Source: Flavobacteriales bacterium (GTDB lineage: Bacteria > Bacteroidota > Bacteroidia > Flavobacteriales_D > Sanyastnellaceae). Taken from it: 9,454 nt of DNA. Location of the stretch: positions 1 to 9,454 of the forward strand of contig CANHYZ010000050.1 of assembly GCA_947464885.1 (NCBI GenBank). Reading direction: 5' to 3'. Numbering within the stretch: position 1 is the first letter of the stretch; the number at the start of each line of letters is the position of its first letter. Made by a program: the position numbers and the translations under genes. The notes beneath the pieces are model-generated. The model was not told where the DNA came from and ran no database searches. It saw only the letters and a list, made by a program, of their open reading frames with translations. Shown in pieces: positions 1 through 6,228 of this stretch.

Positions 1-2501
1 ACTAAACGACCATCAGCAGCAATCAAATCAACCTGTTCCGGACGTTGATTCAATCCTACAATGCGAATCCGTTCCGATGCAGGGTTGGGATAAATGCTGA
101 ATGAGGGCGCTTCCCGAGAAGGTCCCTCAATCATACTTCCGAGTGCAAGCACTACACAGTAGTCTTCCACCTCGCCATAGGTAAGCGCTCCGCAAGGCTC
201 CGGTTCGTTGTTCGATGTGCTAGGCGTATAGGTCATAGAAACGCGCAAACGTGAGTGCCCTTCGGTAAGTGTCGATGGCATAGTCGCAGCGCCTTGCAAG
301 TTGATTGTGGTTGGACTAGGATCAAAGACTAGTTCCCCTGCATCATTAAAATCACCGTCGATATTGAAGTCAATCCAGACGCGGAAGTTCTCGTTGTAAG
401 CATTGCCGTTGTAGCCAGGCGTGCACGACACGTCGTAGGTCATGCCGCTGTAGAGTGTATCGGTGACATTCGGAACCAACAAATAGCCACCACTGTTCTC
501 CGAACTGTGTTCTAAATCACCCATGCTGAAGTAGGCGATGAATTCAGCGTCATCGTTCCCTGATGTTTCGCAGTAGGGTATCAGTGCACAGTTCTCACAG
601 CCCGGTGTAAACGTGGAGAGCTGCGCCACAGGTCCTGTTGGACTCGTACAGGCTGAGGTGATTTGAATGTCGTAAGTCATGCACGGCAGTAAATCGTTGA
701 TGACGAAAAAGCCGCCCGATGTTGCATTCCAAGTTTGTGTCAAACCATTGTCGTCTGTCGCGGTTACGATATAAGCATCCGTGGCCAGCACGTCATTCCA
801 GATGATTGAAAGGGTTGAGTCAGTCGATGTCAAAACGGATATACCATCGGGATTGATGCAACAACCATCGGTGGTCCAGGTAATCACTTCTGACCATAGG
901 CTCAAGGTGTCGCCGCAATAAGCCGCCACACGAGCTTCATAAGCGGTGCACGCTTGCAAATTGGCGAGCGCGAAGGTGTTAAGATCATTGACCTCCTGAT
1001 TGATCCAGTCTGCACTATTGACAATGCGGTAGGACAAGCGGTAATCTTCTGCAGCGAGGATATCGGTCCAGCTGATGGTATAGTTGAGTGTGCCGCTGAT
1101 TTGTGCTGACTCCATGTTGAAGGGCGCCATGCACTGACCTTCGTCGCAGGCATCCATCAGTAGTTGCAGGCTGTTGTTGACGTTGAATCGACCTCCACTC
1201 AGGAGTTCGCTTTGCAGCTGTGTTGTTTGATCGACCCCATCCAACAAGAAGGACTTCAAAGTGAGGGCAGCAGCAGCGGGATTGTCTTGAGCGTTTTGTA
1301 CGAAGCTGTTGCAGGGTGCGCTGTAGAGCAGGGCTATTCCACCGGCCACGCATGGACTCGAAAATGAAGTTCCGGTCGTGGTTGCATAGCCGTTGTTGTT
1401 GGCGAGATACACATCGTCACCGGGAGCAGCGAGATCAATGGTGGTTATACCGTAGCCTCCGGAATTACGCACGTCATTGGAATTCGTGCGTGCGACTGAA
1501 ATCAGATAATCGCTTGGACATGCCGTGGGCAGATCACCGAAAACATCAACGTCGACATTGTTGTTTGAAGTGGACCCGCAGCTCAACACGCCGTGAACAC
1601 CGAGTGAATCGTACATGGCGCACCACAGCGGGGCATCGTCGGGTTGACCGTTGTCGGTTCCCCATGAGCTGTTGGTCGCAACAACATAAGCGCCTTGTTG
1701 GCCTTGCGTAAGGTTGTAGAGTCGGCGCATTTCGAGAGGGTAGACGTAACCTGCAATGGCAGCTGCTTCCGTGGAACCACCAATTTCCACCATCATCATT
1801 TTGACATCCCAGTTCACTCCGGTGACACCGGTTTCGTTATTGCCGGTGGAGCCAATCATGCTGCTGACACGCGTTCCGTGACTTCCTGCCGAGAGGTTGT
1901 CATCTTCGGATGTAATGTTCCAACCGTGATAATCATCGACGAATCCGTTGTCGTCGTCATCGATGCCATTGGAAGGAATTTCATGGATATTGACCCAGTG
2001 GTTGTCGACGATGTCGGGGGTGTCCCATTGCGCACCGCCAATTTCTACTACGCATACTACAATTTCATCTCCGAGTATGGTTTGGCCGCCGGTAGTGATG
2101 TCCCATGCAAGTTCGCTGTCGATATCGTGGTCATTGGCTTGTTGGTGGTGCCATTGTTGCGAGAAGAACGGATCGTTGGGAATTATGCGCTCGCGAATGA
2201 TATGATTGACTTGTGCTTGAGCAATGGCTTCGTGTTGTTTAGCGAGGTAAAGAAAGTCGCGCATGGCAACAGAAGTTTCATCGAATGACACGAGCCAAAT
2301 ACCCATGCGTTCATACACGCATTGTTTTGATTTCACCTTAGCAAGCAGTCCGAGTTCGGCATTCATATCGGCAACGAATGCGGCGATGTTGTGCTCGCGT
2401 TTAAGTTGCACGAGCGCTTCACCGGATACACGTTCTTGGGCCGTTAGCATTCCGCTGAGCAGGAGCAGCAAAGTGACAAGGATTTTAATGCAAGCGTTCA
2501 T
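1..2501 (-). CDS. T9SS-secreted subtilisin-like (S8) serine protease with FN3 and GEVED modules, C-terminus cut by window edge
   Basis: The reading frame is open from the ATG at 2501 to the window edge (833 codons, no stop). Residues 1-21 are a signal peptide (hydrophobic run, cleavage likely after LTA). A propeptide-like stretch follows to about residue 120. The S8 domain spans roughly 125-430, with the HGT histidine at H208 and the GTSxSxP serine at S379, plus the GNGIDDDxNG(F/Y)VDD segment typical of Bacteroidota S8 enzymes. Two fibronectin type III modules follow (about 457-547 and 548-635), then a GEVED module ending in YGEVEDYC (776-782), then the beginning of a T9SS type A sorting domain (YPNP at 804-807). 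The protein is probably exported by Sec, passed through the outer membrane by T9SS, and degrades extracellular protein. Oddities: the usual catalytic Asp position holds Glu153, and the AAGN oxyanion segment reads SCGSTSN (307-313). Element R1 begins about 15 bp upstream of the start codon. The family call is firm; catalytic activity is uncertain. Confidence 0.95.
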   Translation of the reverse strand, partial: MNACIKILVTLLLLLSGMLTAQERVSGEALVQLKREHNIAAFVADMNAELGLLAKVKSKQCVYERMGIWLVSFDETSVAMRDFLYLAKQHEAIAQAQVNHIIRERIIPNDPFFSQQWHHQQANDHDIDSELAWDITTGGQTILGDEIVVCVVEIGGAQWDTPDIVDNHWVNIHEIPSNGIDDDDNGFVDDYHGWNITSEDDNLSAGSHGTRVSSMIGSTGNNETGVTGVNWDVKMMMVEIGGSTEAAAIAGYVYPLEMRRLYNLTQGQQGAYVVATNSSWGTDNGQPDDAPLWCAMYDSLGVHGVLSCGSTSNNNVDVDVFGDLPTACPSDYLISVARTNSNDVRNSGGYGITTIDLAAPGDDVYLANNNGYATTTGTSFSSPCVAGGIALLYSAPCNSFVQNAQDNPAAAALTLKSFLLDGVDQTTQLQSELLSGGRFNVNNSLQLLMDACDEGQCMAPFNMESAQISGTLNYTISWTDILAAEDYRLSYRIVNSADWINQEVNDLNTFALANLQACTAYEARVAAYCGDTLSLWSEVITWTTDGCCINPDGISVLTSTDSTLSIIWNDVLATDAYIVTATDDNGLTQTWNATSGGFFVINDLLPCMTYDIQITSACTSPTGPVAQLSTFTPGCENCALIPYCETSGNDDAEFIAYFSMGDLEHSSENSGGYLLVPNVTDTLYSGMTYDVSCTPGYNGNAYNENFRVWIDFNIDGDFNDAGELVFDPSPTTINLQGAATMPSTLTEGHSRLRVSMTYTPSTSNNEPEPCGALTYGEVEDYCVVLALGSMIEGPSREAPSFSIYPNPASERIRIVGLNQRPEQVDLIAADGRL

Positions 2502-2515
2502 GAGGTAAAGGTAAG

Positions 2516-2552
2516 AAGGATTGTAGGGGGTAGGATTGTAGGATAATAGGGG
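2516..2552 (-). repeat. Dispersed element R1 (15-nt unit repeat)
   Basis: Read on the plus strand, this is about two and a half copies of a 15-nt unit close to GGAATAGGATTGTAG, followed by a truncated unit. The same element occurs at 2749-2787, 5989-6030 and 8432-8474, all in the opposite orientation to this copy. The segment GTAGGATAATAGGGG (2538-2552) is an exact inverted match to 2773-2787. It ends about 15 bp from the protease start codon. Confidence 0.8.
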
Positions 2553-2577
2553 CGTCATGGCTGGCTTTTAGTGGTAT

Positions 2578-2612
2578 TGACCCATCCCCGACCCTTCCCA
2601 AAGGGAAGGGAG
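2578..2612 (+). repeat. Left arm of a 35-bp inverted repeat
   Basis: This arm pairs with 2688-2722: the reverse complement of that arm matches it at 34 of 35 positions (A versus G at arm position 14). The arm is itself a small palindrome, CCCTTCCC-AAA-GGGAAGGG. Beyond the arm, imperfect pairing seems to continue about 10 bp into the 75-nt spacer. Such paired GC-rich palindromes are typical of dispersed intergenic repeats in Bacteroidota genomes. It could form a long hairpin in RNA or single-stranded DNA. Confidence 0.9.
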
Positions 2613-2687
2613 ACTTCCTTCTTTGGAACGGGCGGATTTCAAAAGATTACCCACACTATTCACAGCGTCACCTGAGCCAGAAGGACA

Positions 2688-2722
2688 CTCCCTTCCCTTT
2701 GGGAAGGGCCGGGGATGGGTCA
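2688..2722 (-). repeat. Right arm of a 35-bp inverted repeat
   Basis: Inverted copy of 2578-2612 with one mismatch, separated from it by 75 nt (2613-2687). It also carries the internal CCCTTCCC/GGGAAGGG palindrome. No open reading frame in the spacer looks like a transposase or any other gene, so if this is a mobile unit it would be non-autonomous. Confidence 0.9.
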
Positions 2723-2748
2723 TGGACACTAGTATGTCGCAACGAGCC

Positions 2749-2787
2749 TTCCCTATAAACCTACAATCCTATCCCCTATTATCCTAC
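2749..2787 (+). repeat. Dispersed element R2 (15-nt unit repeat)
   Basis: Same family as R1, R3 and R4, oriented like R3 and R4 and opposite to R1. The core CCTACAATCCTATCCCCTA is followed by TTATCCTAC. R1 and R2 flank the 35-bp inverted repeat, so 2516-2787 is a nested, roughly mirror-symmetric structure. Confidence 0.8.
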
Positions 2788-2808
2788 CGAGGGGCATACT
2801 ATTCTTCT

Positions 2809-2834
2809 AAGCTATTCCCCAAAGGAATAAGCTT
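2809..2834. other. Small hairpin
   Basis: AAGCTATTCC (2809-2818) pairs with GGAATAAGCTT (2824-2834), a 10-bp stem with one bulged A and a 5-nt loop. It lies between divergent genes with no T-run directly after it, so terminator function is not supported. It may be incidental or part of the repeat-rich spacer. Confidence 0.4.
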
Positions 2835-2877
2835 TCATATCAAGCCGATTCAGCTTTGCACCCACCACTTCCACAAT

Positions 2878-2909
2878 TTTGGAGCGTGTGTCCTAATTGG
2901 GTAACTTTG
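2878..2909 (+). promoter_or_regulatory. Bacteroidota-type promoter of the toxin-antitoxin operon
   Basis: A -33 TTTG (2878-2881) and a -7 TAACTTTG (2902-2909) are separated by 20 bp. This matches the Bacteroidota primary sigma factor consensus (TTTG / TAnnTTTG, about 19-21 bp spacing). Transcription would begin near 2914-2917, leaving a leader of about 10 nt before the toxin ATG. The near-palindrome CCTAATTGGG (2892-2901) lies directly before the -7 element and could be an antitoxin operator, though this is only a guess. Confidence 0.7.
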
Positions 2910-2925
2910 TAAAACATGAAACGTC

Positions 2926-3285
2926 ATGCGCTCGAATTTCAAACGAGAGATATTTTACTACGAGAATCATTATGAAGACTTCTTTTCCGCGCTTCCAAAG
3001 AAGACCCAATTGAAATTCAACTGGACGCTGGGTCTCATTACATCCTTGGAATGGGTTCCGGAAAAGTACTTACGTTCTATCAAGGAATCGCAAGGTTTAT
3101 TTGAAGTACGCGTGGAAGAATCTTCTCATATCTATCGGGTGTTTTGCTTTTTTGATGACGGTGCTGTTGTCATTCTCATTAATGGATTTCAGAAGAAAAC
3201 AGACAGGACCCCTCGAAGTGAAATTGTGCGAGCGCAGCGTCTAAGAAAAAAGTACTACCATGAAAAAGAAGAAACCGGCACTTAA
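2926..3285 (+). CDS. higB: HigB/RelE-family toxin (Gp49-like)
   Basis: 119 residues. The N-terminal REIFYYENHYEDFFSALPKKTQLKFNWTLGLI and the later LFEVRVEESSHIYRVFCFFDDGAVVILINGFQKK segment have the pattern of phage-derived Gp49-like toxins of the HigB/RelE superfamily. Family members cleave mRNA, usually on the ribosome. The basic residues around K80-K81 and the conserved FEVR, YRVF and GFQKK blocks are present, so the protein looks intact. The ATG at 2926 is the first in-frame start after the promoter; an ATG at 2916 is in another frame. No strong Shine-Dalgarno sequence is visible. The gene overlaps the antitoxin gene by 26 bp, in the toxin-first order typical of higBA. Family assignment is firm; the exact cleavage mode is inferred. 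Confidence 0.88.
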   Translation: MRSNFKREIFYYENHYEDFFSALPKKTQLKFNWTLGLITSLEWVPEKYLRSIKESQGLFEVRVEESSHIYRVFCFFDDGAVVILINGFQKKTDRTPRSEIVRAQRLRKKYYHEKEETGT

Positions 3286-3562
3286 AAGTTTCCGTGATCA
3301 TTTGGTTGAACAATACGGCCCACGCGGAACGAAGACACGGGAAGAATACGAACAAGGGTTTGAAGCCTTCAAGCTTGGTGTCATGCTTCAAGAGTTGCGC
3401 AAAGTGAAGGGTCTCACCCAGCAACAACTGGCCGACCGTTGCGGCACTACAAAGAACTACATCTCACGTATCGAAAACGATGCGAGCGACATTCGACTTT
3501 CTACACTGATGCGCATCGTCACCGATGGCTTGGGCGCGACGTTGAGGTTGGGTGTGGGGTGA
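3260..3562 (+). CDS. higA: HigA-family antitoxin, XRE helix-turn-helix
   Basis: 100 residues. The N-terminal part (1-35) has the lysine-rich start and the HLVEQYGPRGTKTREEYEQGF stretch common in HigA antitoxins of this phylum. Residues about 41-95 form an XRE/Cro-type helix-turn-helix (LQELRKVKGLTQQQLADRCGTTKNYISRIEN, then a STLMRIVTDGLGATLRL tail). It should bind and neutralise the upstream toxin and repress the shared promoter. The start codon lies inside the toxin gene (26-bp overlap), so translation of the two is probably coupled. The gene ends shortly before repeat A; no clear terminator follows. Confidence 0.9.
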   Translation: MKKKKPALKSFRDHLVEQYGPRGTKTREEYEQGFEAFKLGVMLQELRKVKGLTQQQLADRCGTTKNYISRIENDASDIRLSTLMRIVTDGLGATLRLGVG

Positions 3563-3628
3563 GGGGGGTGAGAGAGTGCTTCTCTGCAGTTGCTATTTCA
3601 CGAATTCGTTATTTCTCTGCTCTCCATA

Positions 3629-3746
3629 GCCACGGCTTAGCGTAGCCGGTGCCGAACGGATAAGGGCATTGGCCAAGTGTTTTCTCTAAAATTGCATGGT
3701 TAACACCGAGAAAAGTTTCCGCACGTGCTACGTTGCTTTTAGCCCT
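3629..3746 (+). repeat. Dispersed non-coding repeat, copy A
   Basis: It shares with copies B, C and D an ordered set of blocks: a GC-rich hairpin segment (here CACGGCT-TAGCGT-AGCCGGTG, one bulged G), GGTGCCGAA, a GGCATT..GCC segment, an AT-rich centre with GCATGGTTAA, then GAAAAGTTTCCGCACGTGC and TTTAGCCC. The block AAAGTTTCCGCACG is identical in A and B. It lies between the antitoxin gene and the 3' end of the first minus-strand gene pair. The rest of 3563-3800 shows no gene. Confidence 0.7.
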
Positions 3747-3800
3747 AGTAATTGGGGGAATAGCACAGGCTATAATAAGCCCAGCCGATGCAACAGAGAT

Positions 3801-4187
3801 TCAAGGCGTATAATCTTTCGTGTAAACCCCCCACACAGGTTCTCTCCCGAATAAGTCGCCATCTTTGAATTCGTAAATCCCGTTATAGTTGTCTTTCTCC
3901 TCGGACACTCCGGAGATTCTACACACTCCATTTGATAGGTCAGACCATTTTCCAGTTAATTTATAGTTACTACGGTTGCTTTGTGCTATCGTTATGGTGC
4001 ATGTGCTGTCCGAGTTTAAATCAATGCACTTATAAAACCAGCCTTCACCTTTAAAGAGTGTATACTTTACGGTGGTTTTCTTAGAGCAATAGGAGCCTTT
4101 TAAGTCTACGGGGGCATATTTTCCAATAAGTGAAATCACTATTCCAAGGATTACCAGTATCAAACATCCTTTATTCATTATTTTCAT
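3801..4187 (-). CDS. Small membrane-anchored protein of unknown function
   Basis: About 128 residues from the chosen start. An upstream ATG at 4250 exists, but a -7-like TATGTTTA at 4200-4207 lies between the two, and the segment in front of 4187 would spoil the signal; a start at 4178 is also possible. Residues 4-24 (MNKGCLILVILGIVISLIGKY) form a hydrophobic N-terminal anchor or signal peptide without a clear lipobox. The remainder is beta-rich, with the order KGSYCSK, LNSDSTCTITIAQS, YKLTGKWSDL and NGVCRISG, a rhythm seen in small lipocalin-like envelope domains; this resemblance is weak. Four cysteines in the mature part could form disulfides. It lies 127 bp downstream of the two-domain FISUMP gene on the same strand. 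Not recognised as a known family. Confidence 0.6.
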   Translation of the reverse strand: MKIMNKGCLILVILGIVISLIGKYAPVDLKGSYCSKKTTVKYTLFKGEGWFYKCIDLNSDSTCTITIAQSNRSNYKLTGKWSDLSNGVCRISGVSEEKDNYNGIYEFKDGDLFGREPVWGVYTKDYTP

Positions 4188-4199
4188 GTAAATTATATT

Positions 4200-4207
4200 T
4201 AAACATA
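4200..4207 (-). promoter_or_regulatory. Possible -7 element for the small membrane protein gene
   Basis: TATGTTTA on the minus strand matches 7 of 8 positions of TAnnTTTG, with TTTA about 19 bp upstream as an imperfect -33. It lies 12 bp before the ATG at 4187 and supports that start over the one at 4250. Confidence 0.35.
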
Positions 4208-4314
4208 CAATAACTCCGATTGATCGTAAATAAATTTTTATTTGAGACAATTGAACGAATTAATTACCGATCCCTAACAAGAAAATAAAAAACTATTTTT
4301 CTAATCTTGTTTAA

Positions 4315-5700
4315 TCAATCTCGAACACATCGAACAGAGCAGCCCATGCTGCCAGAAACTTCACTATATCTCAAATCTGGAATCCAATCCCACAACTCGA
4401 ACCTTCCGGCCACACGCGAATTTAATTCTGAAGAACTCCAAAAAAGACAAGAGCCTCCATCGCCCTCGAAATATGCTCTGCCACTGCCTCCCCCGATTAA
4501 TGTACCACCGGGAGGACCTGAAAAATTACTGGAATTCGATGCTGGAATAAATGCGAAACCAGGTTTGGGATTGCGCCCCTTGGACCTCATTTTGATTGCA
4601 GCACCCTCTCCTAAATAATTAGCCAATTCACGCCATTCTTCATTTGATGGTACATGCCAACCCTCGGGAGCTAGACCCCTGGGGTCCTTTATCGCATACC
4701 AATTGTAAAGTCGGCCATAGATTTTCCCTTTGCTAATATCAAAATTATAATAACAGCATACAGGCTCCATTGCGTTGCCAAAAGCACTCCATTGGCTTAA
4801 TGTTTTTGCCTCAGGAATGGAATCACCATTTTTAAAACAAGCAACATCCAAATTAGTAGTGCTCCATATTTGGTCCCCGATTTTTACTTCCCGCAATTTA
4901 GTCGAGAGTGATTCATCCGCTGTTAGGTTACTCTCTCTTGAATTCACTTGTTCGCTACCTTTTGTTTGTGAGCGAAAAGGAGAATCCTTAACGCATCGGA
5001 CTGATAAACCATCACCTTTCCGACTATATGTAACATGATTGTACTGGTATCCTAAGGTAAAACTTCTTGCAACATCATTTTCGATAACAGATGAAGACCA
5101 CCAAACCGCTCTATTGGTTTCGCTCGACACATTTCGACCTCGCATACCATTAGGAATTGCTTCAAAACCACTGCTATTGGTTCCACATTCATATTCAGGC
5201 CAGTCAGTGGTAGACTTTAATCTTGCCCATGCAACATTTCGCCCCCCTGTGTAATTCACGAGAGAATCCCATTCCAGATCTGATGGAACGTGCCACCCAG
5301 CAGGTGCCAAACCTCGAGAATCGTTAACCGCAAACCAATTATATAGTCTTCCTGCGATCTTTTTGTCATCGGAATCATTAGTGTAATACTTCCATGTAAG
5401 TTCGCCAGAGTCTAAAGTATTTTTCACGAAATAACACCAAGCTGGTGTGCCGGAATTGGAATAAGCCCACCATTCTTCATCTGATTTAGCTTCAACTATC
5501 GAGTCGCCATTGCTAAAGGTACTTACATCCAGATTTTCGGCCATCCATACTTGACTTCCAATATTTATTTCGCGTATTTCACCAAAGTTCCTCTTATCAG
5601 TATAACTCGTTTTTGCAACGCTATTATCATTACACGACACAACGACAAGAACCCATAACAGAACACCCAAAAAAAAGATATTTCGCAGAAAAATATTCAT
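4315..5700 (-). CDS. Lipoprotein with two FISUMP domains
   Basis: 461 residues. Residues 1-23 are a lipoprotein signal (FFLGVLLWVLVVVSC; lipobox VVSC, lipidated Cys23). Two tandem FISUMP (Fibrobacter succinogenes major paralogous) domains follow, about 43-239 and 270-461, joined by a 30-residue Ser/Glu-rich linker. Each has the family landmarks in order: IGSQVWMAENL / IGDQIWSTTNL, FSNGDSI / FKNGDSI, GRLYNWFAVND / GRLYNWYAIKD, RGLAPxGWHVPS, WWSSS / FWSSS, and a closing SVRCVKD / SVRCVRD. The copies are diverged (domain 1 carries an extra stretch near 93-112), so the duplication is old. Family function is not established; the proteins are envelope-associated and the fold is thought to be lectin- or formylglycine-enzyme-like. 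The start is chosen because the lipobox sits at the expected distance. No convincing promoter was seen upstream. Confidence 0.9.
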   Translation of the reverse strand: MNIFLRNIFFLGVLLWVLVVVSCNDNSVAKTSYTDKRNFGEIREINIGSQVWMAENLDVSTFSNGDSIVEAKSDEEWWAYSNSGTPAWCYFVKNTLDSGELTWKYYTNDSDDKKIAGRLYNWFAVNDSRGLAPAGWHVPSDLEWDSLVNYTGGRNVAWARLKSTTDWPEYECGTNSSGFEAIPNGMRGRNVSSETNRAVWWSSSVIENDVARSFTLGYQYNHVTYSRKGDGLSVRCVKDSPFRSQTKGSEQVNSRESNLTADESLSTKLREVKIGDQIWSTTNLDVACFKNGDSIPEAKTLSQWSAFGNAMEPVCCYYNFDISKGKIYGRLYNWYAIKDPRGLAPEGWHVPSNEEWRELANYLGEGAAIKMRSKGRNPKPGFAFIPASNSSNFSGPPGGTLIGGGSGRAYFEGDGGSCLFWSSSELNSRVAGRFELWDWIPDLRYSEVSGSMGCSVRCVRD

Positions 5701-5860
5701 TCTAAATTGTACTAGAAAATCGTATAAGCAAGTTAAACCAAAAATCCAATTCCTGGCGTAATCACTGCTGTGTTTACAATGGCAGAATGACTATCAAGTT
5801 TTTTCACTGAATTTGTGCGACTACTCAACTAAATATGAGTGCAAGCAAACACCCAGTCTC

Positions 5861-5980
5861 GCCGGTATGGCTCATCCGAGGCCGAAACGCTCAAAGGCAT
5901 TCGCCCAAATTATTGGAAAATAAAATGTTAAAAACCAGAAAAGTTTCCGCACGGGAGGCGCTGCCTTAAGCCCGCGCGAT
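5861..5980 (+). repeat. Dispersed non-coding repeat, copy B
   Basis: Same block order and orientation as A, C and D. It shares AGAAAAGTTTCCGCACG with A, and CGCCCAA-(AT-rich)-TTGGAA plus GCCCGCGCGAT with C. It ends 8 bp before element R3. Confidence 0.7.
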
Positions 5981-5988
5981 TGAACGCC

Positions 5989-6030
5989 ATTCCTTGTAAC
6001 CCTCCAATCCTATTCCCTGTAATCCTAATT
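5989..6030 (+). repeat. Dispersed element R3 (15-nt unit repeat)
   Basis: The core CCAATCCTATTCCCTGTAAT aligns with R2 and R4. It begins with ATTCC, as does R4, and both follow directly on a copy of the longer repeat. It ends in TCCTAATTGGGT, a 12-mer that also occurs at 2890-2901 inside the toxin-antitoxin promoter. Confidence 0.75.
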
Positions 6031-6093
6031 GGGTGTGATCGGGTGCGTATTTGGGTGTGGCTAATAAAAAGACACAATTTCAGAGCATCTTGT

Positions 6094-6220
6094 GCCGCCA
6101 GCTTAACGCAGCGCAGTCGGTGCCGAAGCTCACTAAGGTATACGCCCAATTTTTTTGGAATTGGCAATGGCTAATGGTCAGAAGTTTGCTAAGGATTTTG
6201 CTTCGCTGAGCCCGCGCGAT
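6094..6220 (+). repeat. Dispersed non-coding repeat, copy C
   Basis: It contains GCTTAACGCAGCGCAGTCGG, GGTGCCGAA, TACGCCCAA followed by a T-run, GGCAATGGCTAATGG, GAAGTTTGC and GAGCCCGCGCGAT, in the same order as the other copies. The TTTCCGCACG block is degraded here. It ends 8 bp from the stop codon of the FISUMP gene at 6229. Confidence 0.65.
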
Positions 6221-6228
6221 AAGGAGAT

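Larger units (their letters stand above)
2502..2925. other. Divergent intergenic region rich in inverted repeats
   Basis: This 424-bp stretch separates the minus-strand protease from the plus-strand toxin-antitoxin operon. I see no credible gene in it. It contains element R1, a 35-bp inverted repeat pair, element R2 in opposite orientation, a small hairpin at 2809-2834 and the toxin-antitoxin promoter. A weak -7-like TACCTTTA sits on the minus strand at 2506-2513, just before the protease ATG, but no -33 partner is visible. Confidence 0.8.
5701..6228. other. Long intergenic region made of repeats B, R3 and C
   Basis: 528 bp with no credible gene. Short frames at 5928-6167 (minus) and 5980-6174 (plus) overlap the repeats and have no recognisable content. 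The region holds direct repeats B and C with R3 between them, and separates the two accessory gene pairs. Confidence 0.75.

Noticed and set aside
1695..2288. 197-residue plus-strand open frame opposite the protease
   Set aside because: It is fully antisense to the well-supported S8 domain and has no recognisable content; an artefact of codon bias in the real gene.
2623..2904. 93-residue plus-strand frame before the toxin gene
   Set aside because: It runs through the inverted repeat arm and R2, and its translation is compositionally odd; not a gene.
3570..3595. Possible terminator after the antitoxin gene (AGAGA-GTGCT-TCTCT)
   Set aside because: The stem is only 5 bp and AT/GC mixed, with no T-run after it.
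4307..5254. Three plus-strand frames (103, 87 and 71 residues)
   Set aside because: Antisense shadows of the two-domain FISUMP gene.
5928..6174. Short frames on both strands between the FISUMP genes
   Set aside because: They consist of repeat sequence (B, R3, C) and show no domain or coding pattern.
6101..6220. Integron attC site suggested by GCTTAAC (matches RYYYAAC) in repeat C
   Set aside because: There is no matching GTTRRRY at the other end, copies A, B and D do not preserve the heptamer, and no integrase is visible.
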